Assembly (NCBI GenBank): GCA_049613795.1
Contig: JBMZCX010000106.1
Location: 1 to 6,342, forward strand
Reading direction: 5' to 3'
Source: Thalassotalea_B sp049613795
GTDB taxonomy: Bacteria > Pseudomonadota > Gammaproteobacteria > Enterobacterales > Alteromonadaceae
Length of the DNA: 6,342 nucleotides
Of this stretch, positions 1-6,342 are shown in pieces. The position numbers and the translations under genes were made by a program. Each line of letters opens with the position of its first letter. Positions within the stretch are counted from its first letter, which is position 1. The notes beneath the pieces were generated by a model. It saw only the letters and a program-made list of their open reading frames with translations, was not told the DNA's origin and ran no database searches.

Positions 1-53
1 CCTAGAACCTAGAACCTAGAACCTAGAACCTAGAACCTAGAACCTAGAACCTA
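1..53. repeat. Tandem heptamer array (CCTAGAA)n
   Basis: Seven perfect back-to-back copies of CCTAGAA (1-49) are followed by a partial copy CCTA (50-53). The array starts at the first base of the window, so it probably continues to the left and its copy number is unknown. On the other strand the unit reads TTCTAGG. It lies 11 bases beyond the stop codon of the M1 aminopeptidase, so it would be transcribed into that gene's 3' untranslated RNA unless termination comes first. Each unit contains the palindromic tetramer CTAG, so neighbouring units can form small hairpins (CTAG-GTT-CTAG in RNA of the minus strand). Copies show no sequence divergence, which fits recent slippage expansion. Function is unknown. 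Confidence 0.95.
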
Positions 54-64
54 AGCCCTTTCCA

Positions 65-2764
65 TTACTTCAACAGTGTAAGTGCTTTTAAACAGCGTCC
101 AATTTGTTGATGCTTAGCTTTTACGCCTTTTAACACTTGTGGCTTCATATCAGCATAATCTGTTATTAGCTTAGCAAGTTCAGCTTCGCTAACAGTAGTA
201 CATGATGCAGGTAACATACTGCCTGCAAATGCGCTTAATAAGCCTAAATCACTACCTTCGTTAAGCTTAGGAATATGCGCTAATATTTTGGCTTTATACG
301 GCGCTTCTAGTGCTTCTTGTTCCGACGGAAATAAACCCCACATAATGTAACGCAATGTTGAAAGTTTTAGTTTGTCAGGGTTGTTGATAACCACATTAAA
401 CCATTTCTCTTTTACTTGCGCTTCTGGGCGTACAACTTCTGCGTAAATGGCATTTTTAACGCCGGTGTCAGAGTTATCTTTCGCTTGCTCAGCGGTTAAC
501 AATGCTTGGTAGCTGCCATATTGGTAGCGGTTAAGTTTAGCGACAATACCCCAACGCTTATCTTGGTCGATAGTAATGCCGTCAAAGCTTTTCTCGCCAT
601 TAAGAATGTTTGTTAGATTAGCAAGGTGTTTATTGGTTTTACTAACAGAAACATAACGACCATACCAAAGCTTTTGAAAGTCTGAACCTGCTTCTGCTTT
701 TTCTAGTAAGCGCAAGTAAAGATCTTCAACTTCTTGGTAAGTTGCCGAGTAATCTTTTTGCTTTAAACGTGTCGCTGTTGTTAAGTAGCCTAAGGCAGAA
801 GTTAAGCTGCCAGCAATTTTTCTAACTACGTTAAAGTCTTTTTCGCCTTCAATGTTCGCAATAGCAAAGTTAACAAATTGGTCGGCAGGTAAGTTTGCAT
901 CATTAACACTATCAGCAAGACTCTGCCATAACATTAAGCGCATGGTGGTATTGTCGATAGAGTTAATATGTTGATTAACCGCAGCTAAAGACGCTTCATC
1001 TAAATCAACTTTTACGTAACCCCAGTCAGCTTCGTTCGGGTACACTAAATCAGGACAAGTTTGGCCAACAATCTCATTCATTACGGTGTTAGCACCTTTG
1101 TAGGTAACCGGTGTTGCTTGAGTAAGTGTCATGGTGTCGCCAACAAGATTATATAATCCTACTTGAACGCGTTGTTCACGTAAGGTTGGATAACCTTCAG
1201 GGGCACTTTGGTCAATGCTAAAAGAATCGACTTTGCCGTCAGTACACTGATAGTTAACTTTTATGGTGTTAAGGCCTGCATTGTATAGCCAGTCTTGCGT
1301 CCATTGGGTCATGTCTTTGCCAGCGGCTTTACCTAATTCGCCAATAAAGTCGTCTAAATCAGTATTTTTATAAGAAAACTTTTTCAAGTAATTACTTACA
1401 CCAACACGGAAATTTTCTTCACCTAAGTAAAAAGGTAATTGTTTAAGTACAGACGCGCCTTTACCGTAGGTAATACCGTCAAAGTTGGTTAATGCGTCAC
1501 CTGTTGATGGCACTGGTAATTCAATGGCATGCGTATTTACTGAGTCGTCGCTACGGTAAGCCCACTGTTTTGTGCCAGAGTAAAATACGTCCCATAGGTT
1601 TTCAAAGTCGCTCGCTTTGTCTACGGCAAGGTTTGCCATATAAGTAGCAAAACTTTCGTTTAACCATAAGCCGTTCCACCAGCGCATGGTCACTAAATCG
1701 CCAAACCACATATGTGCCATTTCGTGTGCAATTACGTTGGCTAAGCTCATTTTCGCTTGCGTAGATTTTTCACCGCGGCTGATATAGTTTTCGCTAAAAG
1801 TTACCGCTGCAACGTTTTCCATAGCGCCCGCATTAAAGTCGGGTGCTACGACTTGGTCATATTTACCAAATGGGTAGCGCACACCAAAGTATTCATTAAA
1901 AAAGCCAAAGCTTTGTTTTGTTGGGGTAAACCATTCTTCAGTATTTACGTACTCAGCTAAGCTTTGACGGGCAAAAACACGTAATGGAATATCCTCAAAA
2001 GTGTCTTCCCACACAGCATAGTTACCTGCATGCAATGAGAATACATAGGAAGAAAACTTAGCAGAAGTAGGGAAGTGCCATAGCTTATTCTCACCTTGTT
2101 CTTCAATTTTATTTTCACGGGTTGCTGAAATAACTTGCCAATGTTTAGGCGCTGTTACTTGCATGGTGTACGTGGCTTTTAAATCAGGCTGATCGAAATG
2201 CGGGAAAAGCTTATTGGCATCATAAGGTTCGAAGTCGCTATATAAATAAACTTCGCCATTTTCAGGGTCAACAAAACGGTGTAAACCTGAACCGTCGGTA
2301 GCATAAGGGCGTTGGTAGCTTACGGTTACTGTGTTTTTGCCTGCAGATAATTCGCTTGCTGGAATAGTAATAAACCATTGTTCATAGCTAAAATCTGACG
2401 CTTTTCCGTTAACTAATACGCTTTCAACGGTGCCTGCATCAAAGTCAATGGTGAGATCGTTAACGTTATTAGCGGTTAAGTCAAAATGCAGGTCAGTGGT
2501 GCCTGAAAAAACTTCAGTTTTATTATCTAACGTGACTTGTAGGTTATAACTAACGTTACTTACTTGCTGTGCTCGCATTTGGGCATAGTTGGCAAATAAA
2601 GACTCGCTTTTTACGCGTACCATTTTATTTTGTTGTACTGCTTCATTTACTTGAGAAGGTACGGCTGGCGTTTCTGTTTTCTCACAAGCAGCTAAAACTA
2701 CAGTGCTAGAAAGAGCAACGGTTAATGCTTTCGCTAATAAAGAATGCGTAGCTTTCATTGACAT
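65..2764 (-). CDS. M1 family zinc aminopeptidase, lipoprotein (PepN-like)
   Basis: This 899-residue metallopeptidase should remove N-terminal amino acids from peptides outside the cytoplasm. The N-terminus is a lipoprotein signal: basic start, hydrophobic stretch, lipobox L24-A-A-C27. The residue after the lipidated Cys27 is Glu, not Asp, so by the E. coli sorting rule the protein should go to the outer membrane. The M1 N-terminal beta domain spans about 65-255. The catalytic domain has the GAMEN exopeptidase motif (313-317), the zinc motif H347-E-M-A-H351, the third ligand Glu370 (19 residues after His351) and the likely catalytic Tyr433. The last 320 residues or so look like the helical ERAP1-type C-terminal domain. 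Length is close to E. coli PepN (870) after allowing for the signal and linker. I chose the first ATG because AAGGA lies 5 bases upstream; a second ATG two codons later is badly spaced. It is transcribed divergently from azlCD. The family is sure; substrate range is not visible, and I withhold pepN because that name usually means the cytoplasmic enzyme. Confidence 0.96.
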   Translation of the reverse strand: MSMKATHSLLAKALTVALSSTVVLAACEKTETPAVPSQVNEAVQQNKMVRVKSESLFANYAQMRAQQVSNVSYNLQVTLDNKTEVFSGTTDLHFDLTANNVNDLTIDFDAGTVESVLVNGKASDFSYEQWFITIPASELSAGKNTVTVSYQRPYATDGSGLHRFVDPENGEVYLYSDFEPYDANKLFPHFDQPDLKATYTMQVTAPKHWQVISATRENKIEEQGENKLWHFPTSAKFSSYVFSLHAGNYAVWEDTFEDIPLRVFARQSLAEYVNTEEWFTPTKQSFGFFNEYFGVRYPFGKYDQVVAPDFNAGAMENVAAVTFSENYISRGEKSTQAKMSLANVIAHEMAHMWFGDLVTMRWWNGLWLNESFATYMANLAVDKASDFENLWDVFYSGTKQWAYRSDDSVNTHAIELPVPSTGDALTNFDGITYGKGASVLKQLPFYLGEENFRVGVSNYLKKFSYKNTDLDDFIGELGKAAGKDMTQWTQDWLYNAGLNTIKVNYQCTDGKVDSFSIDQSAPEGYPTLREQRVQVGLYNLVGDTMTLTQATPVTYKGANTVMNEIVGQTCPDLVYPNEADWGYVKVDLDEASLAAVNQHINSIDNTTMRLMLWQSLADSVNDANLPADQFVNFAIANIEGEKDFNVVRKIAGSLTSALGYLTTATRLKQKDYSATYQEVEDLYLRLLEKAEAGSDFQKLWYGRYVSVSKTNKHLANLTNILNGEKSFDGITIDQDKRWGIVAKLNRYQYGSYQALLTAEQAKDNSDTGVKNAIYAEVVRPEAQVKEKWFNVVINNPDKLKLSTLRYIMWGLFPSEQEALEAPYKAKILAHIPKLNEGSDLGLLSAFAGSMLPASCTTVSEAELAKLITDYADMKPQVLKGVKAKHQQIGRCLKALTLLK

Positions 2765-2769
2765 TATTA

Positions 2770-2774
2770 TCCTT
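2770..2774 (-). promoter_or_regulatory. Ribosome binding site of the M1 aminopeptidase
   Basis: On the minus strand AAGGA is followed by five bases and then ATG. This supports Met1 (first base at 2764) over Met3, which would have a spacing of 11. Confidence 0.75.
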
Positions 2775-2834
2775 GGGTTTATCTGATTTAAGCTAATTTA
2801 TAAAAATATTTAGCCCACTTATTTTCGTTGCCAT

Positions 2835-2843
2835 TTTATAGCA
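2835..2843 (-). promoter_or_regulatory. Possible extended -10 promoter for the M1 aminopeptidase
   Basis: Read on the minus strand, the sequence is TGCTATAAA: an extended -10 (TGn) directly followed by TATAAA, which matches the TATAAT consensus at five of six bases. No convincing -35 hexamer lies 16-18 bases upstream, which is tolerated with an extended -10. A start near 2828 would give a leader of about 65 bases. The AT-rich background makes chance matches likely; other TATAAA-like strings exist nearer the gene. Confidence 0.35.
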
Positions 2844-2888
2844 TATTCAGTACTTTTTGTGTTGCAGCTAAGCGTAGATAACCTACCG

Positions 2889-2902
2889 TTAAACGCGTTT
2901 AA
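2889..2902. promoter_or_regulatory. 14-base perfect palindrome, candidate operator
   Basis: TTAAACGCGTTTAA is a perfect palindrome near the middle of the 257-base region between the divergent M1 peptidase and azlC starts, and upstream of both coding regions. Its GC centre (ACGCGT) stands out from the AT-rich surroundings. Such a position and symmetry suit a dimeric regulator controlling one or both genes. A second, shorter palindrome TGTTAACA lies at 2926-2933. No regulator gene is present in the window, and I cannot assign the site to a known family. Confidence 0.35.
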
Positions 2903-3021
2903 GCATTTTTATTATGAGTATTTATTGTTAACACATTATTTCGTGGTGATATTGTCTTACTTTGACAAGTTTTCAGGTAAACTGCTGAGTATTAACATTA
3001 TCTCGACGGGTAACTTTATTG

Positions 3022-3753
3022 ATGAAAACAAAAATACCTTTAATCATTAGTCTGATAAAAAAGGGCTTTTGGGATATGTTACCGCTAAATTTAGCGGTTA
3101 TTCCGTGGGGTGTTTTATGCGGCTCTTTGGCAATTCAGCGAGACTTTACGGTGTTAGAGGCGTTGTTAATGCCACTCATCGTTTTTGCAGGTTCAGCTCA
3201 ACTTGTTGCCACTGAATTAATTGCCAGTAACACACCGTTAGCGACTGTTTTGTTTACCACCTTTATTATTAGCTCTCGACATTTCCTCTATGGTTTAGCC
3301 TTCCGCGATAAACTGTCGCATTTACCTGCTAAGTGGCGATTAAGCTTGGGGTTTTTACTAACCGATGAGCTTTTTGCATTGTCTGGCAACAATAAAGCGT
3401 TTAAAGGTGTTTATCGTCTTTTTTATGCGTTAGCCGCTGGCGGTAGTTTTTATATTTGCTGGTTACTGTGGAATATTATTGGCATTTTTGCGGGCGCTTA
3501 TTTACCTGACTTAACGACTTTAGGGCTAGACTTTGCCATTGCAGTAACGTTTATTGCGTTGGTTATTCCAAGTATTACCACAATTCCTATGCTGATCAGT
3601 GTGATAGTTTCGGGAGTTGCCGCAATTATTTTTAAGTTATGGCAATGGCAGTTAGATCTAGTCGCAGCTTCATTATTAGGTATGTATGCGGGATATTTAA
3701 GTGTAGGCATTCAAAATAAACTTAATTTGCCTCAAATAAAAGCAGGAGAATAA
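3022..3753 (+). CDS. azlC: AzlC family branched-chain amino acid exporter, large subunit
   Basis: This 243-residue integral membrane protein is the large subunit of an AzlCD (YgaZ/YgaH-type) exporter, which moves branched-chain amino acids such as valine out of the cytoplasm. Family marks are F-A-G-S-A-Q (55-60), R-H-F-L-Y-G (86-91), L-T-D-E (113-116) and the D-F-A...F-I-A-L-V-I-P stretch (170-182). Several hydrophobic helices cover most of the chain, and the length matches YgaZ (about 245). I start at the ATG at 3022; a TTG lies directly before it at 3019. The ribosome site is weak (GACGGG about 11 bases upstream). A later ATG at 3076 has AAGGG upstream, but starting there would cut into the conserved N-terminal segment G-F-W-D-M-L-P-L. 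azlD follows after one base, so the two are surely co-transcribed. Substrate specificity is inferred from the family. Confidence 0.93.
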   Translation: MKTKIPLIISLIKKGFWDMLPLNLAVIPWGVLCGSLAIQRDFTVLEALLMPLIVFAGSAQLVATELIASNTPLATVLFTTFIISSRHFLYGLAFRDKLSHLPAKWRLSLGFLLTDELFALSGNNKAFKGVYRLFYALAAGGSFYICWLLWNIIGIFAGAYLPDLTTLGLDFAIAVTFIALVIPSITTIPMLISVIVSGVAAIIFKLWQWQLDLVAASLLGMYAGYLSVGIQNKLNLPQIKAGE

Positions 3754-3754
3754 A

Positions 3755-4069
3755 ATGACATTAATAACTATTTTATTACTCGCATTGATCACCTTTACCA
3801 CGCGCTATTTGTTTCTCCACCCTAAAACACCAGTTCGTCTTGGTCCTAGAATGGTGCGTTTTTTAAGTTTTAGCGCACCAGCAGTGTTAACCGCTATTTG
3901 GGTACCCATTATTTTTATTCAGCAAGAACAGCTAATGCTGTCATGGAAAAATCCCTATTTAGTTGCAGCCACCGTTGCGGTATTAATTGCAGCCAAAAGT
4001 AAGAGTATTTATCTAACCCTATTTGTGAGTGTTGCCGTATTTATTGGTGCAAAACTATGGCTAGTGTAG
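3755..4069 (+). CDS. azlD: AzlD family branched-chain amino acid exporter, small subunit
   Basis: This 104-residue membrane protein is the small partner of AzlC; both are needed for export in studied pairs. It shows the family's usual pattern: an N-terminal helix ending in T-R-Y-L-F (16-20), a second hydrophobic segment R-F-L...P-A-V-L-T-A-I-W-V-P (35-51), then N-P-Y-L (66-69) and two close C-terminal helices joined by K-S-K-S (81-84). Length is typical for AzlD. The start ATG has a strong AGGAG at 3744-3748 with a 6-base spacer, inside the end of azlC, and lies one base after the azlC stop, which shows translational coupling. The next gene starts 121 bases later behind its own candidate promoter, so the operon may end here. 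Confidence 0.93.
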   Translation: MTLITILLLALITFTTRYLFLHPKTPVRLGPRMVRFLSFSAPAVLTAIWVPIIFIQQEQLMLSWKNPYLVAATVAVLIAAKSKSIYLTLFVSVAVFIGAKLWLV

Positions 4070-4110
4070 TTATGCCTCCCGTAAAGTCTTAATCTTTCAT
4101 CGATAGTTAT

Positions 4111-4130
4111 TGTTAATTTGTCGATTAACA
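4111..4130. repeat. Inverted repeat TGTTAAT-N6-ATTAACA upstream of the M18 gene
   Basis: Two perfect 7-base arms (4111-4117 and 4124-4130) flank a 6-base spacer, just upstream of the candidate -35 at 4132. It may be an operator. The half-site TGTTAA resembles the TGTTAACA palindrome at 2926-2933 upstream of azlC. In AT-rich DNA an arm pair of this size can also arise by chance. Confidence 0.35.
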
Positions 4131-4131
4131 C

Positions 4132-4159
4132 TTGTTATTAGCTTAATAACTTTTATTAT
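4132..4159 (+). promoter_or_regulatory. Candidate promoter of the M18 aminopeptidase with overlapping palindrome
   Basis: A -35-like TTGTTA (4132-4137; four of six consensus bases) and a -10-like TATTAT (4154-4159; five of six) are 16 bases apart. Transcription would begin near 4166, leaving a leader of about 25 bases. A perfect inverted repeat GTTATTA-GCT-TAATAAC (4134-4150) covers the -35 and spacer, a usual place for a repressor to bind. The same repeat is followed by TTTTATTAT, so it could instead be a weak terminator for azlCD; the stem is nearly all A-T, which argues against that. Confidence 0.4.
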
Positions 4160-4190
4160 ACCCGCATGTTTAAAAGGAGAATAAAAATAC

Positions 4191-5630
4191 ATGAAGATTA
4201 AAACGACTTTATCAAGTATTGCTATTGTTACTGCGCTGGCATTTTCAGCCAATAGCTTTGCTAAAGAAGCCGAAAAAACGGCAGAGAAAAAAGAGCAAGC
4301 CTCTAGTTGGTTAAATTTATCAGAGAAAGAATTAAAAGCAGTTGAAGCGTATGCTACTGACTATAAAGATTTCATTTATAAATCACCGACTGAATTAACC
4401 TTTGTAAAAGAAGCAATTAAACGCGCTGAAGCAAATGGCTTTAAACGTTTAACTGAAAGCAGTAAGTTAAAGCCCGGTGCGCGTTTTTATGATGTAAACC
4501 GTGATCGCACCATTTCAATGATTGTTATTGGTAAAAAAGAGTTACAACAAGGCACGCGCATTGTTGGCTCACATATAGACTCTCCTCGTTTAGAGCTAAA
4601 GGGTCGTCCGCTTTACGAAAAGCAAAAATTTGCGTTATTTCAAACGTATGTACATGGCGGCATAAAAAGCTACCAATGGGTAAATATTCCATTGGCTTTA
4701 GTCGGGCGTGTTGATAAAAAAGACGGTACAACTGTTGATATTTCAATGGGATTTGATGAAAACGATCCTATTTTAATGGTGCCAGATTTAGCACCACATG
4801 TTGATCACCCTAACCGTAAGCGTACAAGTCGCGACGTGATAAAGAAAGAAGAATTAGATGTGATTATTGCGTCTAAGCCTGATTTTGAAAAATCGATTAA
4901 AAAAGTAGTTGAAGAATATTTAACGGCTAATTACAACATTAGTGTTGAAGATTTTGTTTCGGCAGAATTAGCATTAGTACCAGCAACCAAACCAAGAGAT
5001 GTTGGCTTTGACCGCAGTATGATTGCTGCTTATGGTCATGACGATAAAGCCGCTGCAATTGCCTCTGTTGCTGCCATTATGGAACAAAAAGTGCCTGAAT
5101 ATACTTCAATTGCATTTTTAGTTGATAATGAAGAAGTGGGCAATATTAACAATACTGGCGCTAAATCTAGCTACTTAGTCGACCTACTTAGTGGCATGCT
5201 TTATAACGAACAAGGTAAAGACTACAACGACTATTTATTAAGAAAGCTACTGCGTAATACTAAAGTTATTTCTACTGATGTTAACCCTGGGGTTCACCCA
5301 ACATGGTCTGGCGTATGGGAATTGGGTAATGCCCCACGCTTAGGCAATGGTGTTAACTTAAAACTTTACGGTGGCGGCTTTAATGCTAACTCAGAATACA
5401 CCGCATGGACACGTAACTATCTTGATAAAAACAACATAAAGTGGCAAACCTCTACTTATAAAGGTAAAGCGTCGGGTGGTACTATTGGTAGCTCATTATC
5501 AGACGATAATATGGAAGTAATTGATTTTGGCGTGCCAATTTTATCAATTCACTCACCGTATGCGGTAGGCTCTAAAGTTGACTTGTATTCATTGTCAAAA
5601 GCAATGTCGGCATTCTTTTCGAATAAATAA
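4191..5630 (+). CDS. M18 family aminopeptidase with signal peptide (aminopeptidase I clade)
   Basis: This 479-residue di-zinc aminopeptidase should remove N-terminal residues from peptides. It resembles the bacterial aminopeptidase I branch of M18 seen in clostridia and Thermotoga (Y-G-x-D-D-K/R and L-K-G-R-P-L-Y-E segments) rather than the DNPEP/ApeB aspartyl branch. All expected metal or catalytic residues are present: His128 in G-S-H-I-D-S-P (126-132), bridging Asp284 in G-H-D-D-K (282-286), Glu314 and Glu315 in D-N-E-E-V-G (312-317), Asp363 in S-T-D-V (361-364) and His454 in I-H-S-P (453-456). The N-terminus is a classic Sec signal: K2/K4, a hydrophobic core about 8-19, and S-F-A (22-24) before a likely cut at Ala24, then a Lys/Glu-rich linker to about residue 36. 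M18 enzymes are mostly cytoplasmic or vacuolar, so export is notable. AAGGAG (4174-4179) lies 11 bases before the ATG, a slightly long gap, but I see no better start. The gene ends before a strong terminator. Confidence 0.94.
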   Translation: MKIKTTLSSIAIVTALAFSANSFAKEAEKTAEKKEQASSWLNLSEKELKAVEAYATDYKDFIYKSPTELTFVKEAIKRAEANGFKRLTESSKLKPGARFYDVNRDRTISMIVIGKKELQQGTRIVGSHIDSPRLELKGRPLYEKQKFALFQTYVHGGIKSYQWVNIPLALVGRVDKKDGTTVDISMGFDENDPILMVPDLAPHVDHPNRKRTSRDVIKKEELDVIIASKPDFEKSIKKVVEEYLTANYNISVEDFVSAELALVPATKPRDVGFDRSMIAAYGHDDKAAAIASVAAIMEQKVPEYTSIAFLVDNEEVGNINNTGAKSSYLVDLLSGMLYNEQGKDYNDYLLRKLLRNTKVISTDVNPGVHPTWSGVWELGNAPRLGNGVNLKLYGGGFNANSEYTAWTRNYLDKNNIKWQTSTYKGKASGGTIGSSLSDDNMEVIDFGVPILSIHSPYAVGSKVDLYSLSKAMSAFFSNK

Positions 5631-5659
5631 GTGATTAAATTTAGTTATTTAAACGCACT

Positions 5660-5693
5660 AAAAAAGGGATCGTAAGATCCCTATTTTGATTTT
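5660..5693. terminator. Bidirectional rho-independent terminator
   Basis: A perfect 7-base-pair stem AGGGATC (5665-5671) and GATCCCT (5676-5682) closes a GTAA loop. On the plus strand it is followed by ATTTTGATTTT; on the minus strand the A-run at 5660-5665 supplies a U tract. It lies 30 bases after the M18 stop and about 50 bases past the stop of the convergent acyltransferase gene, so it can end both transcripts. Confidence 0.88.
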
Positions 5694-5745
5694 ATATCAC
5701 TCCGTATAAGAAAATTCTCACTTCCTTATGCAACATGGTATTACT

Positions 5746-6342
5746 TTATAACAAAGCGTTTTTAGCGAGTACAGGATTCGCGTACATCGTTAATAGCCAA
5801 TGCTTTTGTTCGTTATTTAAGTGATTAAGGCGCTCAAGTAACTGCGGATTAAGATCACTATCATCTTTATTTTTTAACATGTTATAAGCAGAATGATTAC
5901 TTTCATAGAGTTTATAATTACTAATCACTTGTCGGTCTATTTCTGCGGCAATGGCTTTACTGTCAGCAAAGTCACCCTGAAGAGGTTGACCAAATGCGAT
6001 ATGAACTCGGCCCTTTTGACCAATTAAGCCACGAGTAATACTGTTAAGATCTTCATCATCAGCTTTTTGGTAATCACCGTTACTTTCTTTATGGGCGAGT
6101 TCAATCGCTTTGTCATGATCACAAGGATCAAATTCATAAGAAATAGATACAGGCACAATATTTAATTGGGTTAAATACTCGCTAATAGGGACCTCTTTGG
6201 GTTTATTAAGTAGCAGCATCGAGATAAGTGCGGCATTGGTTTTGTCTAACCCGTCTTTAGCGCGCCCTTCACGTTGAGCGATCCAAATATTTTGCTTATT
6301 CTCGTGTAAACTATGATGAATATAAGCCGATAATTGTTTTGA
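5746..6342 (-). CDS. PlsC-like (glycerol-3-phosphate/acylglycerol) acyltransferase, C-terminal part
   Basis: The reading frame stays open from the right window edge (6342) to the stop at 5746-5748, giving 198 residues; the N-terminal half, including the expected H-x4-D catalytic motif, lies outside. An internal ATG at 6219 is not the true start, because the frame upstream of it encodes the conserved segment I-W-I-A-Q-R-E-G-R-A-K-D-G (residues 19-31 of the visible part), which is substrate-binding motif III of the PlsC superfamily. A later I-V-P-V-S-I-S-Y-E-F-D-P-C (62-74) matches motif IV with its conserved proline. The C-terminal tail is charged, with no membrane segment. The enzyme probably transfers acyl chains to a lipid precursor at the inner membrane, as 1-acylglycerol-3-phosphate acyltransferases do; the exact acceptor cannot be told. 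It converges on the M18 gene, sharing a terminator, and is not obviously linked to the peptidases. Confidence 0.85.
   Translation of the reverse strand, partial: SKQLSAYIHHSLHENKQNIWIAQREGRAKDGLDKTNAALISMLLLNKPKEVPISEYLTQLNIVPVSISYEFDPCDHDKAIELAHKESNGDYQKADDEDLNSITRGLIGQKGRVHIAFGQPLQGDFADSKAIAAEIDRQVISNYKLYESNHSAYNMLKNKDDSDLNPQLLERLNHLNNEQKHWLLTMYANPVLAKNALL

Noticed and set aside
1..53. CRISPR array or telomere-like repeat
   Set aside because: The units are 7 bases with no spacers, which excludes CRISPR. The unit resembles telomere repeats only loosely and lies beside a normal bacterial gene.
1757..1960. 67-codon plus-strand open frame inside the M1 peptidase
   Set aside because: It is antisense to the catalytic core of a clear gene and has no ribosome site or recognisable product.
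2962..2967. Perfect -35 hexamer TTGACA upstream of azlC
   Set aside because: No -10 lies at 16-18 bases; the nearest candidate, TATTAA at 2990-2995, is 22 bases away, so I do not call a promoter.
2859..3050. 63-codon plus-strand open frame upstream of azlC
   Set aside because: It starts with GTG without a ribosome site, overlaps the start of azlC, and its product matches no family I know; it covers the likely control region.
3498..3710. 70-codon minus-strand open frame inside azlC
   Set aside because: It is antisense to a conserved transporter gene and shows no family features.
3845..3851. Single CCTAGAA inside azlD
   Set aside because: It is one copy inside conserved coding sequence, best explained as chance rather than a member of the left-edge array.
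4525..4746. 73-codon minus-strand open frame inside the M18 gene
   Set aside because: It is antisense to conserved M18 motifs and has no independent support.

Overview
The window looks like a stretch of chromosome from a marine gammaproteobacterium of the order Alteromonadales, most like the Colwellia/Thalassotalea group. This rests on the AT-rich base composition, the style of the proteins, and the presence of a lipoprotein-type M1 aminopeptidase and a PlsC-like acyltransferase with the REGRAKDG signature. The genus is an inference. There is no phage, transposon, CRISPR or defence gene, and gene order and codon use look like ordinary core or near-core chromosome.

Layout from left to right. 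Positions 1-53 are a perfect tandem array of the heptamer CCTAGAA (seven full copies plus CCTA) that begins at the window edge, so its full length is unknown. At 65-2764, minus strand, is a complete M1 zinc aminopeptidase (PepN-like) made as a lipoprotein. A 257-base divergent intergenic region (2765-3021) holds a possible extended -10 promoter for the peptidase and a 14-base perfect palindrome. At 3022-3753 and 3755-4069, plus strand, lie azlC and azlD, a two-gene operon for a branched-chain amino acid exporter. A 121-base gap carries two small perfect inverted repeats, one of them over a plausible promoter. At 4191-5630, plus strand, is a complete M18 aminopeptidase with a Sec signal peptide. 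A rho-independent terminator usable in both directions lies at about 5660-5693. At 5746-6342, minus strand, is the C-terminal part of a PlsC-family acyltransferase gene that runs off the right edge.

Functional reading. Both aminopeptidases carry export signals, one as a lipoprotein probably in the outer membrane and one as a soluble periplasmic or secreted enzyme. Each keeps all the metal-binding and catalytic residues I could check. They flank an amino acid exporter. A simple view is a locus for peptide use: peptides are trimmed outside the cytoplasm, and AzlCD relieves branched-chain amino acid excess when peptides are eaten. That link is inferred from neighbourhood only; the genes are not one operon. 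I found no clear evidence of an undescribed system. The points most worth a second look are the heptamer array, the exported M18 enzyme, and the palindromes in the two promoter regions. No gene-free stretch exceeds 300 bases.
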